DNA from: Rhodocyclales bacterium
Lineage (GTDB): Bacteria; Pseudomonadota; Gammaproteobacteria; Burkholderiales; Rhodocyclaceae
Length of the DNA: 64,000 bases
NCBI GenBank assembly: GCA_016235165.1
Contig: JACRLX010000024.1
Coordinates: forward strand, 180,347 to 244,346
Reading direction: 5' to 3'
The translations under genes and the position numbers were made by a program. Positions 55,090-63,484 of this stretch are shown here, in pieces. The notes under the pieces were generated by a model. The model ran no database searches, had not been told where the DNA came from, and worked only from the letters and a program-made list of their open reading frames with translations. Position 1 is the stretch's first letter; each line of letters opens with the position of its first letter.

Positions 55090-56925
55090 TCAGAAACTTT
55101 CGGCAGGCATGGTCAGTGTGGTGTCGTCGAGGCTGCGCAGCAGTTCGTGCCACTGGCGGACCTTGGGCAGTTCCCAGCGGTAGAACCAGCGGCAGGCGGC
55201 CAGTTTGCCACGATAAAAGTCGGCATCGGCGGCGATGCCGCCCGCCAGCCCGCGCTGCGCGGCGAGCGCCTGGCGCAGCCAGATCCAGGCGATCACCGTG
55301 TGGCCGAAGGCTTCGAGGAAGAGCACGGCATTGGCCAGCGCCAGCGTCGGGTTGGCGGCCAGGGTCGGCGCCAGGGCTTTCAGGGTGATGGCGATTTCAT
55401 CCACGGCGGCTTGCAGTTCGCGGGCGTAGGTGGCCAGTGCCGGATCACTTTGCGCCTCTGCGACAGTTTGGGCGGCTTCGCGGGCGAACAACTTCATCGC
55501 CGCGCCGCCGTTCATCACCGCCTTGCGCCCGAGCAGGTCCAGCGCCTGGATGCCGTGGGTGCCCTCGTGGATGGGATTCAAGCGGTTGTCGCGGTAGAAC
55601 TGTTCGACCGGGTACTCGCGGGTGTAGCCATAGCCGCCGTGGATCTGGATCGCCAGGCTGTTGGCTTCGAGGCACCACTGCGAAGGCCAGGACTTGGCGA
55701 TCGGCGTCAGCAGGTCGAGTAGCAGTCCGGCTTCCTGAGCCGTTACCTGCCCGCGAAGCGGCGTTCCAGGTACGCAAAGCGCACCAGCGCCGACTTTCGT
55801 TTCATCCACCAGTCGCGCGCAGTACAGGCACAGCGCATAGCCGGCCTCGACATAGGCCTTCTGCGCCAGCAGCATGCGGCGGATGTCGGCGTGTTCGATC
55901 AGTTTGATCTGCGGCTCGTTCGGATTCTTGTTGGTCGGCGCGCGGCCTTGCGGGCGCTCTTGTGCGTAGGCTAGCGAGGCGAGGTAGCCGCGATAGCCCA
56001 GCATCACGGCGCCCATGCCGACGCCGATGCGCGCCTCGTTCATCATGTGGAACATGTAGGCGAGGCCCTTGTGCGGCTCGCCGACGAGTTCGCCGATGCA
56101 GGCGCCCTTTTCGCCGAAGCTCAGCATGGTCGAGGTGGTGCCGCGATAGCCCATCTTGTGGATCAGACCGGCCAGGGCGACGTCGTTGCGGGCGCCGAGG
56201 CTGCCGTCGGCATGGACATGGAACTTGGGCACGATGAACAGCGAGATGCCCTTGACGCCTGGCGGGCCGCCGGGAATCCTGGCCAGCACCAGGTGCACGA
56301 TGTTCTCCGACAGTTCGTGGTCGCCGGCGGAAATGAAGATCTTGTTGCCGACGATCGAATAGGTGCCGTCCGGGTTGGGCGTCGCGCTGGTGGTGATGTC
56401 GGACAGGCTGGAGCCGGCCTGCGGCTCGGTCAGCGCCATGGTGCCGAAGTAGCGGCCGGCCAGCAGCGGGCCGAGGTACTTCGTCCGCTGCGCATCGCTG
56501 CCGAAGCGGTGAATGACGTTGGCGTTGGCGATGGTGAGGAAGGGGTAGGCCGCGGTGCCGACGTTGGCGCCCTTGAACAGGGAAAACGCCGCCTGGGTCA
56601 GCAGCACCGGCAACTGCATGCCGCCGCGTTCGAAATCGTGGGCGGCGGCGATGAAGCCCGCTTCGCAGAAGGCCTTCAGCGCCTCGCCGACCTCGGGGAT
56701 CATGCTCACACGCTGGCCGTCGAAGCTCGGTTCGTGCTCGTCGGCCTTGCGGTTGTGCGGCGCGAACTTCTCTTCGGCGATGGCGCTTGCCGTGTCGAGC
56801 ACGGCGGCGAAGGTCTCGCGGCTGTGCTCGGCGTAGCGCGGGCGCTGCGTCAGGGCTTCGGCATCGAGGACTTCGAAGAGCTGGAAGTCGAGGTCGCGGC
56901 GGTTGATGATCCCCGCCACGGTCAT
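55090..56925 (-). CDS. DmdC-like acyl-CoA dehydrogenase (long form)
   Basis: The protein has 611 aa. It has ALTEPQAGSSLSDI (FAD region) and QIHGGYGYTREYPVEQFYRD, with the extended C-terminal domain of the DmdC/3-methylmercaptopropionyl-CoA dehydrogenase type. A linker contains VDETKVGAGALCVPGTPL, encoded by a dispersed repeat at 55781-55800. It overlaps the small dehydrogenase by 4 bp. Confidence 0.92.
   Translation of the reverse strand: MTVAGIINRRDLDFQLFEVLDAEALTQRPRYAEHSRETFAAVLDTASAIAEEKFAPHNRKADEHEPSFDGQRVSMIPEVGEALKAFCEAGFIAAAHDFERGGMQLPVLLTQAAFSLFKGANVGTAAYPFLTIANANVIHRFGSDAQRTKYLGPLLAGRYFGTMALTEPQAGSSLSDITTSATPNPDGTYSIVGNKIFISAGDHELSENIVHLVLARIPGGPPGVKGISLFIVPKFHVHADGSLGARNDVALAGLIHKMGYRGTTSTMLSFGEKGACIGELVGEPHKGLAYMFHMMNEARIGVGMGAVMLGYRGYLASLAYAQERPQGRAPTNKNPNEPQIKLIEHADIRRMLLAQKAYVEAGYALCLYCARLVDETKVGAGALCVPGTPLRGQVTAQEAGLLLDLLTPIAKSWPSQWCLEANSLAIQIHGGYGYTREYPVEQFYRDNRLNPIHEGTHGIQALDLLGRKAVMNGGAAMKLFAREAAQTVAEAQSDPALATYARELQAAVDEIAITLKALAPTLAANPTLALANAVLFLEAFGHTVIAWIWLRQALAAQRGLAGGIAADADFYRGKLAACRWFYRWELPKVRQWHELLRSLDDTTLTMPAESF
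55781..55800 (-). repeat. Dispersed repeat, exact 14-mer, different tail
   Basis: AAAGTCGGCGCTGG followed by TGCGCTTTG, in frame in the DmdC-like gene (TKVGAGALC). Confidence 0.7.
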
Positions 56926-58046
56926 GCCGCCAGCAAAGTATCGGAAAAACGTCCCAGGTGGTAATCGACGTCGCCGAAGCTCAGGCCGATCATCGTCAGG
57001 CGCTTGAAGTAGTGGCCGACGTTGAGTTCGTCGGTGACGCCCATGCCGCCATGCAACTGCACCGCCTGCTGGCCGACCAGGCGCGCCGACTGCAACACAT
57101 AGGCCTTGGCGGCGGCGATGCTGCGGCTGCGCTCGGCGGCATCGTCCGAGTCGGCGCGCACGGCGGCCAGCGTGGCCATGGAGCGGGCCTGTTCGGTGGC
57201 GATCACCATGTCGGCCATGCGGTGCTGCAGGGCCTGGAACTTGCCGATCGGCACGCCGAACTGCTTGCGCGTCTTGAGGTACTCGAGCGTGACTTCGTTC
57301 AGTGCGGCCATGATGCCGACGGCCTCGGCGCAGAGCGCGGCGTTGGCGTAATCGACGGCGCGTTCGATCAGGGGCAGGGCGCCGCCGGCGGGGCCGATCA
57401 GGGCCTCGGCGCCGACCTGCACGCCGTCGAGGCGCAGATCCGCGGCGCGGGCGCCGTCCTGGGTCGGGTAGCTGCGCAGGCTGAGGCCGGGCGCTCCCGC
57501 GTCGACCAGGAACAGCGAGAGGCCGAGCCCCTCGCGCGCCGAGACGATGAACTTGCCGGCCGAGGGTGCGGCGAGAACCACCGCCTTGGCGCCATCGAGT
57601 TTCCAGCCGCCGCCGCCCGGCGTGGCCTTGGTGGCGACCTGGTCGAGGGCATAGCGGCCGCCGGCTTCAAAGTGGGCGAAGGCGAGCATCAATTCGCCGC
57701 CGGCGACGGCGGGCAGCAGCGCTTCTTTTTGCGCGGCGCTGCCGGCATCGCGGATCAGGCCGCCGCAGAGCACGACGCTGGGCAGGTAGGGTTCGAGCGC
57801 CAGGCCGCGGCCGAGCATTTCCATCACCAGCATGGTGTCTATGGCGGTGCCATTCAGTCCGCCGAAGTCCTCGGGGAAGGGCAGGGCGAGGATGCCGAAC
57901 TCGGCAAAGGTGGCCCAGGCGCCGCGGTCGAAGCCATCCGCCGATTTCGTCATGGCGCGGCGGTGCTCGAAGCCATAGTCGCGGGCATAGAAGCGGCGCA
58001 GGGTGTCCTGCAGGGCGATCTGTTCTTCCGTGTAGTCGAAGTTCAT
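56922..58046 (-). CDS. Acyl-CoA dehydrogenase, PimD-like small subunit
   Basis: The protein has 374 aa, starting MNFDYTEEQIALQDTLRRFY. It has LHGGMGVTDELNVGHYFKRL at the C-terminus. The family forms heteromers with a large subunit such as the next gene upstream, as in pimeloyl-CoA (PimC/PimD) and steroid dehydrogenases. FAD-linked dehydrogenation of a dicarboxylyl- or ring-derived CoA is likely but not certain. Confidence 0.9.
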   Translation of the reverse strand: MNFDYTEEQIALQDTLRRFYARDYGFEHRRAMTKSADGFDRGAWATFAEFGILALPFPEDFGGLNGTAIDTMLVMEMLGRGLALEPYLPSVVLCGGLIRDAGSAAQKEALLPAVAGGELMLAFAHFEAGGRYALDQVATKATPGGGGWKLDGAKAVVLAAPSAGKFIVSAREGLGLSLFLVDAGAPGLSLRSYPTQDGARAADLRLDGVQVGAEALIGPAGGALPLIERAVDYANAALCAEAVGIMAALNEVTLEYLKTRKQFGVPIGKFQALQHRMADMVIATEQARSMATLAAVRADSDDAAERSRSIAAAKAYVLQSARLVGQQAVQLHGGMGVTDELNVGHYFKRLTMIGLSFGDVDYHLGRFSDTLLAA

Positions 58047-58050
58047 GGTC

Positions 58051-59259
58051 TCAGAGTCCGAGGATCATTTGCGAAATGATGTTCTTCTGGATTTCGTTGG
58101 AGCCGCCGTAGATGGTGGTCTTGCGCACGTTGAAGTAGTGGCCCGAAAGCGGTCCGGCGTCGTCTTCATACGCCGGCATCGCCGGGTCGCCCGACCAGTC
58201 GGGATCGAGCGACTCGTGCAGATACGGCAGGGCGTAGTGGCCCAATGCCTGCATCTGCAGTTCAGTCAGCAGTTGCTGGATTTCCGAGCCCTTGATCTTG
58301 AGGATCGAGGCTTCCGGCCCGGGGGCGCGCTTCTTTTCGCCCTCGGCGGAGATGACGCGCAGGTTGGTGATTTCGAGTGCCATCAGTTCCAGTTCCACCT
58401 GGGCGATGCGGTCGCGGAAGCGCTGGTCTTCGATAAGCGGGCGGCCGGCGCTGCTTTCGCGACGGGCGATGGCCTTGAGCTTCTTCAGCTCACGCTTGGA
58501 GCGGCCGACCCCGGCGATGCCGGTGCGCTCGTGGCCGAGCAGGAACTTGGCATAGGTCCAGCCCTTGTTTTCTTCGCCGATCAGGTTTTCGACCGGCACG
58601 CGCACGTCTTCGAACCAGACTTCGTTGATCTCGTGCTCGCCGTCCATCATGATGATCGGGCGCACGGTGATGCCCGGCGTCTTCATGTCGATCAGCAGGA
58701 AGGAGATGCCTTCCTGCTGGCGGCCTTCGCTGCTGGTACGCACCAGGCAGAAGATCCAGTCAGCGTACTGGCCCAGCGTGTTCCAGGTCTTCTGGCCGTT
58801 CACCACGTAATGGTCGCCATTGCGTACCGCTCGCGTCTTGAGCGACGCCAGGTCGGAGCCCGAGCCCGGCTCGGAGTAGCCCTGGCACCACCAGTCGGTA
58901 CCGTCCACGATGCGCGGCAGGAAGCGCGCCTGCTGCATTGCGTTGCCGAAGGCCATGATCACGGGGGCTACCATTCTGAGGCCGAAGGGCAGTTGCATCG
59001 GTGCGCCGGCATCGGCGCATTCTTCGTCGAAAATGTGCTGTTGCACGGCAGTCCATCCCGTACCGCCGTGGTTGGCCGGCCAACTCGCGGCACCCCAGCC
59101 CTTGGCATGAAGGATTTTTTGCCAACGGACAAAGTCTTCTTTTTCGAGGCGCTTGCCGCCATGCACCTTGTGGCTGATTTCAGGTGGCAGCTTGGCGCGC
59201 AGGAAATTGCGCACCTCGTCGCGAAAGGCAATCTCCTCGGGGGTGAAATTCAGATCCAT
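58051..59259 (-). CDS. Acyl-CoA dehydrogenase, PimC-like large subunit
   Basis: The protein has 402 aa. It starts MDLNFTPEEIAFRDEVRNFL, with CQGYSEPGSGSDLASLKTRA and VVNGQKTWNTLGQYADWIF. It is the first gene of the minus-strand operon and would pair with the small subunit 4 bp downstream. It is preceded by a promoter candidate at 59327-59355. Confidence 0.93.
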   Translation of the reverse strand: MDLNFTPEEIAFRDEVRNFLRAKLPPEISHKVHGGKRLEKEDFVRWQKILHAKGWGAASWPANHGGTGWTAVQQHIFDEECADAGAPMQLPFGLRMVAPVIMAFGNAMQQARFLPRIVDGTDWWCQGYSEPGSGSDLASLKTRAVRNGDHYVVNGQKTWNTLGQYADWIFCLVRTSSEGRQQEGISFLLIDMKTPGITVRPIIMMDGEHEINEVWFEDVRVPVENLIGEENKGWTYAKFLLGHERTGIAGVGRSKRELKKLKAIARRESSAGRPLIEDQRFRDRIAQVELELMALEITNLRVISAEGEKKRAPGPEASILKIKGSEIQQLLTELQMQALGHYALPYLHESLDPDWSGDPAMPAYEDDAGPLSGHYFNVRKTTIYGGSNEIQKNIISQMILGL

Positions 59260-59326
59260 GAATGGAATGTCCTAGTTTGAGATGAGCGTGATGAACTGCA
59301 TAGCGGAACGTTGTTCTGAAAAAAAC

Positions 59327-59355
59327 ATGGTACGCGAACTTGCTTGAGCTGACAA
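59327..59355 (-). promoter_or_regulatory. Sigma70-like promoter candidate for the acyl-CoA operon
   Basis: On the minus strand TTGTCA and TACCAT are spaced by exactly 17 bp, about 70 bp upstream of the dehydrogenase ATG. It is one of the better matches in the window. The remainder of the gap 59260-59676 has no gene I can support. Confidence 0.45.
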
Positions 59356-59676
59356 GTCGAGCGTGACAAGCCGGTCGGTTCCAGAGGCTTGCCTAAATGC
59401 TTGATGGTGTTTCTCAACCTATTGATATATAAGCGTTTCATCGAGTAGAATCGGTTTAGTTTGCGCCGGAATGCGCTGCGCGGGATCAGCGTGCCGGTGC
59501 CCGCCAGTTTGAAATTCCTCGATGACCAGGGAGCCTGGTACACCCCGTTTGACCAAGCGGCTACCCGCGCAGACTCAAACCCCATTGGACAATGCTCAGG
59601 CTTGCTTCTTTCCCGGCTTTCTTTGATAATTCGCCCCCTGTCTGCGGGGTAATTCAGCGCGCGGGCATGACTCGGT

Positions 59677-59753
59677 GGTGGCTGTAGCTCAGTTGGTAGA
59701 GTCCCGGATTGTGATTCCGGCTGTCGTGGGTTCGAGTCCCATCAGCCACCCCA
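59677..59753 (+). tRNA. tRNA-His (GTG)
   Basis: The 77-nt cloverleaf carries the extra 5' G (G-1) typical of tRNA-His, opposite discriminator C, and an encoded CCA. The acceptor is GTGGCTG/CAGCCAC. The anticodon stem CCGGA/TCCGG encloses TTGTGAT, anticodon GTG at 59711-59713. The T arm is GTGGG TTCGAGT CCCAT. Confidence 0.97.
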
Positions 59754-59763
59754 AAAAACCCTG

Positions 59764-59800
59764 AAAAAACCGCGTGTGTGTTAGTGCGGTTTTTCTTTTT
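59764..59800 (+). terminator. Terminator after tRNA-His
   Basis: AAAAAACCGC and GCGGTTTTTC form a hairpin that continues into a T-rich tract, 11 bp after the tRNA CCA. Confidence 0.85.
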
Positions 59801-60101
59801 GCGAATACGCGATTGGCTGTGGGTTTTTGATGATTTCTAGTCCCCGATGTCCCCGTATTGTCTCTTTCGATCACGGTAGATCACGACAGATACGTCCCTT
59901 TTTTGTCGCCATTTGGATTGGGGCATGCGAGAGTCGCATAGGTTTCTGCCAGCTTGCTGTGCCTTTTTCAGCACCGATAGCTTGAAAGTGCTCAAGTTGT
60001 ATCAGGTGAAGTCAGCATAGGACGTAGGAGATTTGGCCGAGGATTTCATCAATCTGATGATCTCCTCGTTCTGCTTTAGGCGGCGAGCTTCTCGTGTTTC
60101 C
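59801..60101. other. Gene-free stretch after tRNA-His
   Basis: I see no supportable gene. Base composition is lower in GC. GATCACG occurs twice close together near 59870-59890. It may be residue of an old insertion at the tRNA. Confidence 0.4.
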
Positions 60102-60209
60102 TCAAGGGTCGTTTCTGGCAACGGCGGCTGATTGTCGGGCGCTGTGGCTTGCGGCCTGTTTGGCGAGATACCAGCCGGATACGACCGAATTATCGACAAC
60201 GAAGGACAT
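60102..60209 (-). pseudogene. Truncated VapC-type PIN toxin
   Basis: From ATG 60209 the minus strand reads MSFVVDNSVVSGWYLAKQAA, a standard VapC/PIN N-terminus with the first catalytic Asp, but stops after 35 codons. The rest of the domain is absent. Confidence 0.6.
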
Positions 60210-60299
60210 TATATTCGCAGAAGTACCTCGCCATTGGCAACGCTCAATGCCTTGAATCGCAGCTCGGGAAACTGCGGGGATATGAATACGGTTTGAGCC

Positions 60300-60656
60300 T
60301 CAACGCTTGAGCAGATCCTTCAAGTTGGCGAAGGGCGAGTGCGTGGCCGCCGTACCGCCAGCGCCGACTTTCAGGCCGCCGCCGGAGGCTTCGAGCTGTC
60401 GCTGGTGCTCGTTGTCGTGGCAGTAAAGGCAGAGCAGCTCCCAGTTGCTGCCGTCGGGCGGGTTGTTGTCGTGATTGTGGTCGCGATGGTGAACCGTCAG
60501 CTCGCGTAGATTGGCGTGGGTGAATTCCCGCGCGCAACGACCGCAGATCCACGGGTAGATCTTGAGCGCCTGCTCGCGATAGCCTTTTTGGCGCGCATCG
60601 GCAGCGCGACGCGCGTCGGCGACGATGCGGTCGAGTTTCCCCGGGTCCGCCGCCAT
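60300..60656 (-). CDS. yajD: YajD-like HNH nuclease
   Basis: The protein has 118 aa. It has CGRCAREF, LTVHHRDHNHDNNPPDGSNW and CLYCHDNEH: a zinc-bound HNH fold with His-His and Asn/His catalytic residues, as in E. coli YajD. The C-terminal ATHSPFANLKDLLKR is conserved in the family. Between the HNH core and that tail a dispersed repeat (60348-60374) encodes LKVGAGGTA. The function of YajD is not established. Confidence 0.9.
   Translation of the reverse strand: MAADPGKLDRIVADARRAADARQKGYREQALKIYPWICGRCAREFTHANLRELTVHHRDHNHDNNPPDGSNWELLCLYCHDNEHQRQLEASGGGLKVGAGGTAATHSPFANLKDLLKR
60348..60374 (-). repeat. Dispersed repeat, exact 14-mer
   Basis: AAAGTCGGCGCTGG followed by CGGTACGGCG, in frame in yajD (LKVGAGGTA). 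Confidence 0.8.
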
Positions 60657-60660
60657 CGGC

Positions 60661-60891
60661 TTACTTTTCCTGCAACAGGTTGTTCAGCCGCTGGGCACGG
60701 CTCTTGGATTCGGCGCGATTGATTTCGGAAACCAGGCGGCCATAGGCTTCGCGGGCTTCACGGCCCTGCTGGGTCGCTTCGATGCTGCGGATGCAGCGCC
60801 AGCGCTTGCCGGTCTTGGTCACCATCAGGCGCATTTCATTGCGCGGATGATGGGTGCGGCAGTGGTAGCAATAGGTGAGTTCGGTAGACAT
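60661..60891 (-). CDS. Small zinc-ribbon-like protein
   Basis: The protein has 76 aa, starting MSTELTYCYHCRTHHPRNEM. CYHC and RWRC supply possible metal ligands. The second half is a charged helix. It lies 4 bp upstream of yajD and is likely co-transcribed. I do not recognise a family. Confidence 0.7.
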   Translation of the reverse strand: MSTELTYCYHCRTHHPRNEMRLMVTKTGKRWRCIRSIEATQQGREAREAYGRLVSEINRAESKSRAQRLNNLLQEK

Positions 60892-60986
60892 GGCTGGGGA
60901 AGTTCGGCGGTACGGATGCAATTATGCCCGTCCCGGCACGATTTGCGGTGTCCTGCGCTAAACTCGTCCGCTCTGCCGCAAGCCTT

Positions 60987-61063
60987 CCGCCCGTAGCTCA
61001 TCTGGATAGAGCACCGGCCTTCTAAGCCGGGGGTAACAGGTTCGAGTCCTGTCGGGCGGACCA
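60987..61063 (+). tRNA. tRNA-Arg (TCT)
   Basis: The 77-nt cloverleaf has acceptor CCGCCCG/CGGGCGG, discriminator A and an encoded CCA. The anticodon stem CCGGC/GCCGG encloses CTTCTAA, anticodon TCT at 61021-61023. The T arm has GTTCGAGTC. Its 3' end is the apparent integration site of the element to the right. Confidence 0.95.
61041..61063 (+). other. Probable attachment site in the tRNA-Arg 3' end
   Basis: An integrase gene begins its stop codon 4 bp after the tRNA CCA, in the standard layout of tRNA-targeting elements. The second att copy would be outside the window, so the exact core is unknown. Confidence 0.5.
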
Positions 61064-61066
61064 ATA

Positions 61067-62188
61067 TCAGGCAGTTGCAGAGATAGTAACCACTTCGGTG
61101 TTTTGCGACTGTGTAGCAAACTGTGCAATCGGTAGTGCAGGAAGGGCGGCGAGCTTGGCATCGATGATCTGCGCGTATGGCCGCAGATGCTCTACATCCA
61201 GATGCGTGTAGATTCCCCGCGTGTCCTTCTCTGCCCAGCCGCATAACTGATCGATATACATCTCAGCTACTCCAGCCTGACCGAGCCACGATGCAAATGT
61301 GTGACGTAGCCCGTGCCAGGTAAATCCCGTCCATTCAGATTTCAGCTTTCCATCGACGCGCCACAGCTTGTATTCGCCAAGTCCGGCGCGGTGCATTGCT
61401 TTGAACCACGCCTTCCCATATGCCTGTATGGGTTCTCCATTGACGGAAAACACCCGCGTTAGATGCCGTACAGGTTTGCTAGCAATTTCCTGCAAAACGC
61501 TCATGGCAGTGTCGTTGAGGGGTATGACGACTCCCAACTTCACATCGTTCCCATAGGTCGTTAAAGTGCGCTCGGCAAGGTCGATCTGCGACCACTCCAG
61601 TCCAAACACCTTCCCCTTTCGCAGTCCTGTCGCCAGCGCAAAGGTTGCCGCCAGCCTCAGATGATCGGGAAGTTGTTTTTCCAGTTTGCGCCACTGCTCC
61701 ACCTTGAGCCATGCTCGACGATGCGGCGGCTCTGGGTAATACCGGAACTTTGGTACGCCATCGATCCACTTCCATTCGTCGTGCGCCTGGTTCAATACCG
61801 CCATCACCACCTTTGAATACTTGTTGGCGGTGCTGTTGGCACTGCTGGCGACTCCCGTGACTGGGCGGTTGGCGACGATGTAGTCGTCAATCATGTCACG
61901 ATCTATCTTCCGAATGTCCGCAAGGTCGCCCAACAACCCATCCCACCAGCCAAGTCGCTGCTTGATGCTGTCATAACTGGCCTTGTGCTGACTTTCCTTC
62001 AGAAATTTCACGACGGCTTCCTTCCAGCTTCGTGGCTTCTTGAACCCCATTCTTTGCTGCAACCAGTCTTCGTGATTCAGCTTCCCTTCGAGTGCTTTTG
62101 CGTCCTCGAAGTTGGCAGTCCCAGAAGACTGGCGTACTCCTTTGACAATGATCCACCAGTTACGGGTTCCTTCCCTTCGGTATGGCAT
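61067..62188 (-). CDS. Tyrosine recombinase (integrase)
   Basis: The protein has 373 aa. The catalytic domain has ATGLRKGKVFGLEW (Arg I), FTWHGLRHTFASW (His-x-x-Arg), a WAEK box and the nucleophile in GIYTHLDVEH. An N-terminal DNA-binding part precedes. It should integrate the element at the tRNA-Arg 3' end. The 5' end overlaps the excisionase-like gene by about 110 bp. Confidence 0.94.
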   Translation of the reverse strand: MPYRREGTRNWWIIVKGVRQSSGTANFEDAKALEGKLNHEDWLQQRMGFKKPRSWKEAVVKFLKESQHKASYDSIKQRLGWWDGLLGDLADIRKIDRDMIDDYIVANRPVTGVASSANSTANKYSKVVMAVLNQAHDEWKWIDGVPKFRYYPEPPHRRAWLKVEQWRKLEKQLPDHLRLAATFALATGLRKGKVFGLEWSQIDLAERTLTTYGNDVKLGVVIPLNDTAMSVLQEIASKPVRHLTRVFSVNGEPIQAYGKAWFKAMHRAGLGEYKLWRVDGKLKSEWTGFTWHGLRHTFASWLGQAGVAEMYIDQLCGWAEKDTRGIYTHLDVEHLRPYAQIIDAKLAALPALPIAQFATQSQNTEVVTISATA

Positions 62189-62388
62189 AAAACCTCCACA
62201 TCAGAAGGCGCTCTCGCCCTCATAGAATACTGCGATCTGAGCCAGTTCAGTAAGTCATCCTCGATCAACCTCCATTGTCCCTTGACCTTTCCGGCCGGTA
62301 TTTCTCCGCGAGCCAGCATCGGATAGAGAACGTCATCACTTACTTTTAGGAATGCGGCGGCTTCGGCCACGGTCATTACGGTAGTCAT
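62077..62388 (-). CDS. Excisionase-like helix-turn-helix protein
   Basis: The protein has 103 aa from ATG 62388 (site GAGAGG upstream). It has MTVAEAAAFLKVSDDVLYPM and GEIPAGKVKGQWRLIEDDLL, the MerR-like HTH_17 domain of many excisionases. It probably directs excision or represses the integrase. The unusually long overlap with the integrase is odd for a functional pair. Confidence 0.7.
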   Translation of the reverse strand: MTTVMTVAEAAAFLKVSDDVLYPMLARGEIPAGKVKGQWRLIEDDLLNWLRSQYSMRARAPSDVEVLCHTEGKEPVTGGSLSKEYASLLGLPTSRTQKHSKGS

Positions 62389-62832
62389 ACCGAACCTCTC
62401 GAAAGAACGCGTATTCCCTTGGTCGGGCCGCTCCGCTTCAGCCGTTCTTTGCGGAACATCACATGAGAGCCCGTCCATACGTCATATGTAGATGGTCGTC
62501 TGCAAAATGCATATAGCATCGATCGCTGCTCCCACTCTTGTACTCGCATCAGTTCATTGCTTTGCTTGCCAGGCCCGCCTCGGGTCTCGCCGCACGTTCG
62601 CGACCCATCAGGCTTTCGCAGTCGATCTGCCATAGCCGCTTGTAGAGACACCCAACGGTTGTCCCTACCTGAGTGACCGTGGCAGGCCCTGACTCAGCAA
62701 TACGAAATTGCTTTCAAAACTGTCGGCATAGACGCCATAGACAATATGGACACATTTATTTTGATGCCATTTAGTTAAAGCGGTGTCATTGGTCGCATCT
62801 CCCTCCCTTTCATCTGACGAAAGGGGGGCGCC
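62389..62832. other. Gene-free regulatory stretch in the element
   Basis: There is no supportable gene. The right half is AT-rich (about 62700-62790) and is a likely divergent control region for the excisionase-like and sigma genes. Confidence 0.4.
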
Positions 62833-63423
62833 ATGGCGCTCAAACAGGGCAATGGTCTACAGGGCTGGGAGATTGCAGTCACCAAGAAACTCATCGGAGA
62901 ATTCCGCCGGATGTCACGAAGTTTGTATCGGGAGGAATTCGACGACCTCCTACAGGAATGCCTGATGCACTGGCTTGAAGTGCGGCGGCAGGTAGTCCCC
63001 GATCGGGACGGTCCGCCCATCGCCTACATGGCGCGGGTCGTGCGCAACAAGCTGATTGATCTGGCGCGCGAGCGGGAGACCGACAAGCGACGGGGCGACC
63101 AGGAAACCGTTTCCCTGGACGATCCGGTGGGTGATTCCGAGGACGCACCCACCTATGCCGATCTGGTCGATGCCGAACAGGGTCGGGATCTGGGTGGGCA
63201 AGAGTCGTTCGATCCGGCTGACATTCGTATCGACGTTACGGAGGTCATGAGCCGGCTTACGCCCGAGCAGCGGCGCCTGTGCGATCTGCTCGGTGCACAG
63301 GGCCTGTCCATCAAAGAGGCCTCAGAGAAGCTCCGAATCCCGCGCGCAACGCTCTACGAGGAAATCAAACGTATCCGCAAGATCTTCGCGCTGCATGGCT
63401 TGGATGACTATCTGCAACCCTGA
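62833..63423 (+). CDS. ECF-like sigma factor of the element
   Basis: The protein has 196 aa, with an AAGGGGGG site before the ATG. It has a region 2-like EFDDLLQECLMHWLEV and ARVVRNKLIDLARERETDK. A region 4-like helix-turn-helix follows (LTPEQRRLCDLLGAQGL, then SEKLRIPRATLYEEIKRI). It may direct transcription of the element's own genes. No anti-sigma gene is adjacent. Confidence 0.78.
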   Translation: MALKQGNGLQGWEIAVTKKLIGEFRRMSRSLYREEFDDLLQECLMHWLEVRRQVVPDRDGPPIAYMARVVRNKLIDLARERETDKRRGDQETVSLDDPVGDSEDAPTYADLVDAEQGRDLGGQESFDPADIRIDVTEVMSRLTPEQRRLCDLLGAQGLSIKEASEKLRIPRATLYEEIKRIRKIFALHGLDDYLQP

Positions 63424-63484
63424 TCCGACACTTTGCCGAGGAATTTCGTATGACTGAACCATGACCTGAAACCGCGCCGATTCG

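Noticed and set aside
59689..59874. Minus-strand ORF ending GLEPTTAGITIRDSTN
   Set aside because: It is the antisense translation of tRNA-His, a common false prediction.
60002..60199. 65-codon minus-strand ORF beginning at TTG
   Set aside because: It is an out-of-frame reading of the PIN remnant; no ribosome binding site or family.
60825..61244. Minus-strand ORFs with RPTGLEPVTPGLEGRC-like text
   Set aside because: Antisense translation of tRNA-Arg and the neighbouring genes.
62385..62651. 88-codon minus-strand ORF upstream of the excisionase-like gene
   Set aside because: No ribosome binding site, no family, unusual composition; overlaps a likely control region.
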